Source of the DNA: Terriglobales bacterium
GTDB taxonomy: Bacteria > Acidobacteriota > Terriglobia > Terriglobales > Acidobacteriaceae
DNA length: 32,973 nucleotides
Assembly (NCBI GenBank): GCA_030040855.1
Contig: JASHSL010000243.1
Location: 1-32,973 of the forward strand
Direction of reading: 5' to 3'
In this document: in pieces, positions 26,152-32,973 of the stretch
Layout: each line of letters opens with the position of its first letter
Numbering within the stretch: position 1 is the first letter of the stretch
Position numbers and translations under genes: made by a program
The notes under the pieces: generated by a model
The model's database searches: none
What the model was told of the DNA's origin: nothing
What the model saw: only the letters and a program-made list of their open reading frames with translations

Positions 26152-28953
26152 CTATTTCTTGGCCACTGGATTCCCTTCCACGTCGAGAAGAACGATTTCT
26201 CCCAGGTTGAGCTCGCGAACGCCGGTTTCAATCTTCGAAAGATCGCCGACGAGCAGCAAAGTCGCGCCGCTGGGCTTGGCGTACTTTTGAGCGGCGGCGT
26301 TGACCGAGGCGAGCGTAGCTTTCTCGAGTTCGTCCGGTTCGTGCTGCAGTTCTGTCATGGGCAGACCAAAGGTCCACATTTCCTCGATTTGTCTGGCGAC
26401 CCGGTCCATGGATTCGAACTGTTGCGCGTAGCCGCGGACACGCGTGTGCTTGGCATCGGCTAGTTCCTTATCGGTGATGGGTTTGTCGCCGGCAATGAAC
26501 TTCAGTTCTTTGTCGAATTCGACAACGGATTCCTTGGTCTTATTAGTTTGCACGCCACCCGACGCTCGCCACATGCCATATCTTTGGAGCGGCGCGGGGA
26601 AGGAAAATACACCGTAGGAATATCCTTTGTTCTCGCGAATGTTCATCCCCAGCCGCGCACCTGCTGCTCCGCCCCAGACAGCGTTGGCTAAACTCAGCGA
26701 ATAATAGTCCTGGCTGTTGCGCACCGGTCCGGGCAGTATCTCGGCTACGACCGTCTGAGCGGCATCCGGGCGATTCACCAGAAAAACTTTCCCTTGCCCC
26801 GCCGGCTGCGGCGCGGGAACGTTGATCGGTGGAGGCGCGGCACCTTTCCAGGCGGTGAAACTGTGTTTTGCTAGTTCTGTCGCTTCAGCCAGAGAAATGT
26901 CGCCGACAAGAATCAGGGCTGATCCGCCAGGCTTCCAATACGTCTCATGGAAATAGACAAGATCTTCTCTCGTGATTTTCTCTACCGTGGAAGGATAGCC
27001 AGCCGTGGGTCGGCCGTAAGGATGATCCCTACCGTAAACTAGCATCAAACTTAAGCGCTCGGAAATTCTGTTTGGCTGGCTCTCCCCTTGAGCGAGCTCC
27101 GCGAGGCGGATTTTCCGTTCCCGCTCGAGTTCGTCGGCGGGAAAGTTTGGATTTATGGCGACGTCGGCCATGACAGCGAGGGCTTGCGCGAGATTTCTCT
27201 TGAGGACTTCGAAATCGAGAGTCGCAGTTTCGCTGTCTGCTCGACCATTAAGTGATGTGCCCAGATCGCCAAGGGCATCGTCAATCTCTAGTGCCCTTTT
27301 GCTCGTCGTGCCGCGCCTCATCACATCGGCTGCCAGACTCGAGAGACCCTCTTTTCCTTGAGGATCCGCCATGCTGCCAGCGCGGCTGGCAAGCCGCACG
27401 GCAACTTTTGGAAGATCTTTGCGCTCGACTACATAAATTCGCATGCCGTTTTCGAGCTTCGCCGATGTCACGTCAGGCGCCTGGAACGGCCGGTCGGCGC
27501 CGAGCGCCGGCTGTTTCGCGCGGTCCAACTCAGCTTGTGTGTCCGCCTGAAAACTTTCCGGATGGAAGCGAATAACGATGCGGTTGGTGGTATCGAGCCA
27601 TTTTGCCACAGCCCGACGCAGATTTTCAGCAGTTACAGCGCGATGACGCTCGACGTCTGCAGCAAACTTGTCCGGATCACCGAGAAAAACGTTGTAGGTA
27701 TTTAGCAGGTCGGCCTTACCCCCAAAGCCGCCGATGCGCTCCAGGCCGGTAACATATTGAAACTCCCACTTGGTCTTTGCGCGGCTTAACTCCTCAGCGG
27801 TAGGACCCTCGTTGGCGAGGCGAGAGATTTCTTCCGACGTAACCTGCTCGGCTTGGCTCAGCGAAGCTCCAGGACGCGCCGTTACCCAGATGATGAAATC
27901 GCCGGCTATTTCGGAAGAGTTCTGGAATGAGACTACGTCGGAGCAGATCTGCTTGTCGTAGATGAGAGATTTCTGGAGGCGAGAGGAGAGTCCATCCGTC
28001 AGCATCAGGGAGACGAGATCTAGGTTCGCATCATCAGGATCGAAGAATGCCGGCGAGGGCCAGGCGAAATAGGTGCGCTCTTGGGGCACGTGATCCTTCA
28101 CTTCAATGATTTTTTCTGCGGTGAGCTTCGGCACCCAATGTTTGGGACGGTCGAGCGCTGGTCCGGGAGGGATGGGGCCGTAATACTTCGCGATCAGCTG
28201 CTTTGCCTCGGCTACGTCGAAATCTCCCGTGATCGCCAGAGAGAGATTGTTGGGGGTGTAATAAGTGTGGAAGAAATCCTTCACGTCGTCCACGCTGGCA
28301 GCGGTGAGGTCTTCGTGGCTTCCGATCACTGTGTGGGCATAAGGATGGCCAGTAGGAAAAACGTTCTCCGTGATGAGCATCGCGGCCCGGCCGTAAGGCT
28401 GGTTTTCGAGGCCCTGGCGGCGTTCGTTCTTGACGATGTCGCGCTCGTTATCCAGCTTCTCTTTGGTCAAAACGTCGGTGAGCGTGGCGAGCCTGTCGGA
28501 CTCCAGCCAGAGCACATATTCGAGACTTGCTGAAGGGACCGATTCGAAATAATTGGTGCGGTCTTCGTTGGTAGTGCCGTTGACCCCGCCTTCGAAAAGA
28601 TTGGCGCCCGCTTTCTCAATAAAGCCGAAATACTTGGAATTAGCATCCTTCGAACCTTCAAACATCATGTGTTCGAAAAGGTGGGCGAAGCCCGTGCGTC
28701 CAAAGCGCTCGTTTTTCGAGCCTACGTGATACCAGTTATTGACGTGGACCATGGGCAGCTTGCGGTCCACGTGCAAAATCACCTGCAAGCCATTGGGCAG
28801 AGTGTATTTTTCAAACTCGATTTTCGGGACGTCGCTAGCAGCGACGTTCGGGTTGGAATTCATGGTTACCTCCTGCGAGCTTGCCCCAGGGATTGCGAAA
28901 GCCAGTGCGATTCCCGCAAGTACAAGAGCCAACGATCTTGTTTGGTGTATCAC
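26152..28953 (-). CDS. M16 family (insulinase/pitrilysin-like) zinc peptidase, two M16 domains, signal peptide
   Basis: LPNGLQVILHVDRKLPMVHVNNWYHVGSKNERFGRTGFAHLFEHMMFEGS (HxxEH); second half KLENGMRIYVVERKDLPKVAVRLASRAGSMADPQGKEGLSSLAADVMRRGT. Confidence 0.95.
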   Translation of the reverse strand: MIHQTRSLALVLAGIALAFAIPGASSQEVTMNSNPNVAASDVPKIEFEKYTLPNGLQVILHVDRKLPMVHVNNWYHVGSKNERFGRTGFAHLFEHMMFEGSKDANSKYFGFIEKAGANLFEGGVNGTTNEDRTNYFESVPSASLEYVLWLESDRLATLTDVLTKEKLDNERDIVKNERRQGLENQPYGRAAMLITENVFPTGHPYAHTVIGSHEDLTAASVDDVKDFFHTYYTPNNLSLAITGDFDVAEAKQLIAKYYGPIPPGPALDRPKHWVPKLTAEKIIEVKDHVPQERTYFAWPSPAFFDPDDANLDLVSLMLTDGLSSRLQKSLIYDKQICSDVVSFQNSSEIAGDFIIWVTARPGASLSQAEQVTSEEISRLANEGPTAEELSRAKTKWEFQYVTGLERIGGFGGKADLLNTYNVFLGDPDKFAADVERHRAVTAENLRRAVAKWLDTTNRIVIRFHPESFQADTQAELDRAKQPALGADRPFQAPDVTSAKLENGMRIYVVERKDLPKVAVRLASRAGSMADPQGKEGLSSLAADVMRRGTTSKRALEIDDALGDLGTSLNGRADSETATLDFEVLKRNLAQALAVMADVAINPNFPADELERERKIRLAELAQGESQPNRISERLSLMLVYGRDHPYGRPTAGYPSTVEKITREDLVYFHETYWKPGGSALILVGDISLAEATELAKHSFTAWKGAAPPPINVPAPQPAGQGKVFLVNRPDAAQTVVAEILPGPVRNSQDYYSLSLANAVWGGAAGARLGMNIRENKGYSYGVFSFPAPLQRYGMWRASGGVQTNKTKESVVEFDKELKFIAGDKPITDKELADAKHTRVRGYAQQFESMDRVARQIEEMWTFGLPMTELQHEPDELEKATLASVNAAAQKYAKPSGATLLLVGDLSKIETGVRELNLGEIVLLDVEGNPVAKK

Positions 28954-29290
28954 GGCCTAGCCCTCCTCGATCGGTTCGGTGGTTCCTTGATTAAACGTGG
29001 CCCAACGTCAGCGCTCACAAACGGGTTAGTTAGCCAGAATCTCCGGCGCATAGAGCGGCCACAAACCGCGCAGATCGCGAGTGGTGTGGCCGGAGCCGGA
29101 GAGATGGTCGGCGCGATTATACCCTTGGAAGTCAGTTAACGGGAGACCCACTGAAGGAAGCGAAGGAAGCTAGGTCCTTAGTAACGGCGTAGCGTAGACC
29201 AACGCCAGAACCGCTTATCCTCCCTTCGCTGCCAGTTACTGCAAAACTCACCAGATACGATCGTTTGTAAGCGTCGAATGATCACCGCGC

Positions 29291-29650
29291 TTAACCGTAG
29301 TAGTCGCGTCCAGTTGAAATTGATTGCCTCTTCTTTCGGTGCCGTATTAGTGTAAGCCCACTCCCGCCGATAAGTAAAAAGCACAGAAAAGAGTCGATAG
29401 CCTGCATGATGCCAAGCTTTTCCAGCGATGGTCCACTGATTATTTGTTCAGGCGAGCGAGCGTGCACGATGTACATGCCTGGCGCGCGGAACGAAAGTCC
29501 GGACACAAGGCTTTCCCACACTAAAGCTACTAGCACCGAGAGCATCCCGGCAAAGATCACGAACATTACGAATAGGATTCTCTTCTCAACTTCATCAACT
29601 CGTCTGCTGGTTCTGCGCCGCCATAGCAGCAGACTGCTGCAGATTAGCAA
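29291..29650 (-). CDS. Small membrane protein, downstream copy of a tandem duplication (extent and start uncertain)
   Basis: VEKRILFVMFVIFAGMLSVLVALVWESL...RAPGMYIVHARSPEQIISGP...IDSFLCFLLIGGSGLTLIRHRKKR. Confidence 0.5.
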   Translation of the reverse strand: MLICSSLLLWRRRTSRRVDEVEKRILFVMFVIFAGMLSVLVALVWESLVSGLSFRAPGMYIVHARSPEQIISGPSLEKLGIMQAIDSFLCFLLIGGSGLTLIRHRKKRQSISTGRDYYG

Positions 29651-29653
29651 AAA

Positions 29654-29857
29654 CTACAGATAAGAGTCGGCAATGGGCCCTGCGACCATTCGACCCCAGC
29701 CCGGTTTTTGAAAGAGCGAGAGCGCAATATACATGCCGGGTGTTTCTAACCAACCCCAAAACTGCCACACTGTAGTCTCCTCCACTAAGGCCAAATGCGC
29801 CGAGACCACTACGGCGACGATCACGAAAGCGAGCCGCTTACTTCTGTCTACTTTCAT
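29654..29857 (-). CDS. Small membrane protein, upstream copy, ending at an in-frame TAG within the conserved C-terminal helix
   Basis: MKVDRSKRLAFVIVAVVVSAHLALVEETTVWQFWGWLETPGMYIALSLFQKPGWGRMVAGPIADSYL*; the same frame continues FLLICSSLLLWRRR. Confidence 0.5.
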   Translation of the reverse strand: MKVDRSKRLAFVIVAVVVSAHLALVEETTVWQFWGWLETPGMYIALSLFQKPGWGRMVAGPIADSYL

Positions 29858-30487
29858 TCGCACCTCGGATTCTCGCGTTGGACGAGCACCGCATTTGTGG
29901 CTTCTAACCCGCTCATTGAGATACCGGACACTGTTGTGCTTGTCTGACGACATCTCCGGTGATCGGCGAGCGCGATATTGGATTCAGCACAACGGACTAC
30001 CGCTGCCTAGTTTAGTTAGGTCGTCTATGTCTGTTGAAACAACCCACTTCTAGTGTTTGGGAGGCGTTACAAGTGGGACAGATGATCATATTGAATCCCA
30101 TTCATGAGATCCTCGCCTTCCCCTCGACAATCACGTTGCGCGGTGACCAAAAGCACTGAAGGAGACGCACCCTGCGAGATGATAATAGGCCGAATGTCGG
30201 TTATCGGACCAGCGCGGCGGAGCATCCTCGGTCAATGGCGATCCGTAAGAATCGTACCGAGATCTACGAAGCCGTCGCCGAGGAGATCCAGCGACGAAGA
30301 AGACATCGAATTTTTCTCGAGCAAGGTGGACGAGATGTGGACCAACTGGCCGGTGCCGGGAGTGATCCCGCTCGAGAAAGAAATCTAAGCTGGCAAGCCG
30401 CCCTCCAGCAGGGGAGCGGCTTTGGTCCGGACCAGGCCCAGCGAGGAGTGCGATCGAAAAGATTCGGACAAACACCCAGGAGGGCGC

Positions 30488-31858
30488 ATGGCTACACAAC
30501 CGCAGGTTCTCACCAGAAATGCGAAAACCGCTGCCGGAAATCGTTGGATACAACTCGTCTGCGGTGTCGTCGCGATGATCCTCATATCGAATTATCAGTA
30601 TGCTTTCACACTTTTTACACCGGGCATGAAACAAACATTCTCGGGCGTGCCCTACGCGAAGATCGCAGCCGTGTTCTCCGCTTTTATTCTTTTCGAGACT
30701 TGGCCGATGCCCGTAGCAGGATATTTCGTCGATAAGCTCGGCATCCGCAAGCTCATGACTTTAGGCGCGATTTGCATTGGCCTGGGATGGTTTCTCGGGG
30801 GCACGGTCGCCAAGTCGCCCTTTGCTCTGTACATCTACTACGGCGTGATCGCCGGAACCGGGGCCGGCATCATTTACATCTCATCCGTGGCTAATGCGGT
30901 GAAATGGTTTCCCGATCGGCGCGGGCTTGCGGTTGGGCTTACGGCCGCAGGCTTCGGTGGCGGAGCCGCTCTGACGGTTATGCCCATCGCTAGCACCATC
31001 CACAACATAGGTTGGGCACATGCGATGACAGCTTGGGGGGTCGGGCAAGGTGCCGTTGCACTTATTGCCGCCATGATCCTTCGCCATCCGCCAGCGGGAT
31101 GGGTTCCGGCGGGATGGGATCAGCGTGCGGAACAGGTCGGCAAAGCAGTGGCGCAGTCGAAAGTAAACTTCACCTGGGTTCAAACCCTCTGCCGACCGGA
31201 GTTCTACTTCCTTTACACGATGTTTTTCTTTGCCTGTGCCGGCGGCTTGATTGCCACCGCGAACCTTTCGCAGATCGCCAAGTCGCTGCATGTGAGCGAC
31301 GCAAAGGTTCTGGGCCTCGCCGTCGTTCCGCTAACCGTAACCCTGACGTCGCTCTGTAATGCCGGTTCCAGGATCATATGGGGCTCGGTTTCGGACGAGT
31401 TGGGCCGCGAAAATACGATGTTTGTCACTTTTGGTATCGAAGCGGTTCTGATTTTTCTCGTGACCAAAATTGCGGGAACGCCAATCGCGTTTGTGGTGTT
31501 GTTCTCAGTCGTTTTCCTGTTTTGGGGGGAAGTATTTTCGTTGTTCTCAGCAACGACGGGCGACATTTTCGGCCCCAAGAATGCATCGGCCAATTATGGC
31601 ATGGTGTATACGGCTAAGGGACTGGCGTCGGTGTTCGCCGGTTTTGGTGCGGCGGCGCTGGCTGCCTATTTTGGCGGGTCCTTCTCCGTGCCGTTCTATT
31701 TCGCTGCGGTCCTATGCGCCATCGCGGCGATTGTCTCCCTGTTTATTCTCAAGCCGTTGGTCAGAGGCAGAATTGCGAGGGAAGGCTCGCAAGCCGGCAG
31801 ATGTGATCCGATGCAGAAGAACGGGGACGGAAAAAGAGCTGGCTCACGCGCAGCGTAA
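30488..31858 (+). CDS. MFS transporter, oxalate/formate antiporter (OxlT)-like
   Basis: MATQPQVLTRNAKTAAGNRWIQLVCGVVAMILISNYQYAFTLFTPGMKQTF..., 12-TM MFS pattern, GSRIIWGSVSDELGREN. Confidence 0.88.
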   Translation: MATQPQVLTRNAKTAAGNRWIQLVCGVVAMILISNYQYAFTLFTPGMKQTFSGVPYAKIAAVFSAFILFETWPMPVAGYFVDKLGIRKLMTLGAICIGLGWFLGGTVAKSPFALYIYYGVIAGTGAGIIYISSVANAVKWFPDRRGLAVGLTAAGFGGGAALTVMPIASTIHNIGWAHAMTAWGVGQGAVALIAAMILRHPPAGWVPAGWDQRAEQVGKAVAQSKVNFTWVQTLCRPEFYFLYTMFFFACAGGLIATANLSQIAKSLHVSDAKVLGLAVVPLTVTLTSLCNAGSRIIWGSVSDELGRENTMFVTFGIEAVLIFLVTKIAGTPIAFVVLFSVVFLFWGEVFSLFSATTGDIFGPKNASANYGMVYTAKGLASVFAGFGAAALAAYFGGSFSVPFYFAAVLCAIAAIVSLFILKPLVRGRIAREGSQAGRCDPMQKNGDGKRAGSRAA

Positions 31859-32059
31859 TTGCCTGACACTCCGCAGGCTAGCGGGACAGATCACAAGGCT
31901 GAGTCTCATCCATCACGGCCCCACGTTTCCTGAGGGAGGGATACTAAATAGTGAGTGGATCTCATTGTGCGCATCCAGCGAGCTGCGGAAACTAAGGCCG
32001 CAGGCACAGCCCAGGGCCAGCTGAATTAAACAAGGATGAACCGCTAAAGGAGCAATATT

Positions 32060-32233
32060 ATGGTTCCCCACCCGGCAGTCGCCAATCCCATTTTAATCCC
32101 GCAGGTGAAGCAGACTATTACCCAGGGCAGCGAGCTGAAGCCGAAAACATGGCTGCAGCGGCTCGAACTCATTTTGCAAAGAGCTCTCGGGGAGGATGAG
32201 GAGGTCATCGCGAGCTCTCTGCGTGGGCTTTGA
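32060..32233 (+). CDS. Possible small hypothetical protein (57 aa)
   Basis: MVPHPAVANPILIPQVKQTITQGSELKPKTWLQRLELILQRALGEDEEVIASSLRGL*; AAAGGAG 8-9 nt upstream. Confidence 0.4.
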   Translation: MVPHPAVANPILIPQVKQTITQGSELKPKTWLQRLELILQRALGEDEEVIASSLRGL

Positions 32234-32914
32234 ACCAGTACTGAGCGGCGAGCCCTGTTTTAGCCTGAAAACGACCGACGGTTGGAGTTCTTGTTGGCAC
32301 TGACGGCGCGGACCACTGCCGCGGCTTTTGCGCCTTGAGGCCCCTTTCGTGGACGCTACTCGCACCAAGGCTTCATACAGCAACGCGATGGATTCCCAAT
32401 CATTGCGTCCTGTTCGTGTGCGCACTGCATGAGCGGACGGAATAGCTTTATCCGAAGGAACACGATGCTTTGCGTTGGGCTCAAGCGCCTGGGGTTTGGT
32501 ATGGCACACAATGCTTTTCTGGTTGTCTTGCGCTTCAGTCCTGCCTCGGCATCAGGGTTGGCTCTTGCTTTCAGCTCCGGGCCGCAACCTTTAAGAGCTG
32601 CCGCGGCCGTGGAGCTTTGATACTGAGCCCTGACGGTTGTTCGACTCAGCTGCAGAAGTGACGGAGTGGATCGAGAGCATTAGCGTACTTCAGGCAGCAG
32701 GGCATACAAGCCGTCGATGCACGCCGATGTGCTTGGCTTTGGCACCAGTCGCTGACAAATCTCGACCTATCGACCTAACGAGCTGGGCACGAAGCTTTTT
32801 TGATTAGGTAGAGTCGAGAAGAGGCGCAGTGGCCGTAGTCTACCGGTGGCGATTTGGCTAGGCTTTCGCTGCGCCGCCGCATTCCGGTTTGGCATAGCTC
32901 TGTTTCCTCTTGCC

Positions 32915-32973
32915 GGGTAGGCCCGGGGAATTGCACCCCGAGCCTCCCACAGATCCGGACGTGGTCGGGATAG
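32915..32973 (-). ncRNA. 3' end of a group II intron (partial domain V + domain VI); intron body lies beyond the window
   Basis: - strand ...ACGTCCGGATCTGTGGGAGGCTCGGGGTGCAATTCCCCGGGCCTACC: DV 3' strand, then the DVI stem GGCTCGGGG/CCCCGGGCC. Confidence 0.65.

Noticed and set aside
1-32973. CRISPR array, rRNA genes, or a canonical defence/toxin-antitoxin system
   Set aside because: No regularly spaced direct repeats, rRNA signatures or recognisable effector/TA pairs were seen

Overview
The window looks like a stretch of an Acidobacteriota-like genome (judged from recalled protein-family resemblance; no search was run). Confident genes on the + strand: a 5'-truncated TonB-dependent receptor, a GH3 beta-glucosidase, a SnoaL-like protein, an Hsp20 and an OxlT-like MFS transporter. 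Confident genes on the - strand: a 7Fe-type ferredoxin, a GH57/DUF3536 protein, a DoxX-like membrane protein, a coupled aminotransferase + ATP-type PEP carboxykinase pair, an FmdB zinc ribbon / Mth938-like / radical SAM cluster, a class I methyltransferase and a large two-domain M16 peptidase. Between these lie long low-coding stretches rich in gene debris: a tRNA 5' half and fragments of DUF5681, rhomboid, TetR, tannase, tyrosine recombinase, DUF932 and CPBP genes, plus an IS-end-like repeat. The 3' end of a group II intron (- strand) sits at the right edge. The most interesting signals are: (1) five GTGA-N6-TCAC palindromes (CRP/FNR-type), all outside confident CDSs, in front of several small or uncharacterised genes; (2) a tandemly duplicated small membrane-protein gene joined through a single in-frame amber codon; (3) the FmdB/Mth938/radical-SAM cluster, whose first gene is missing from the supplied ORF track. 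All family assignments are from sequence reading and memory.
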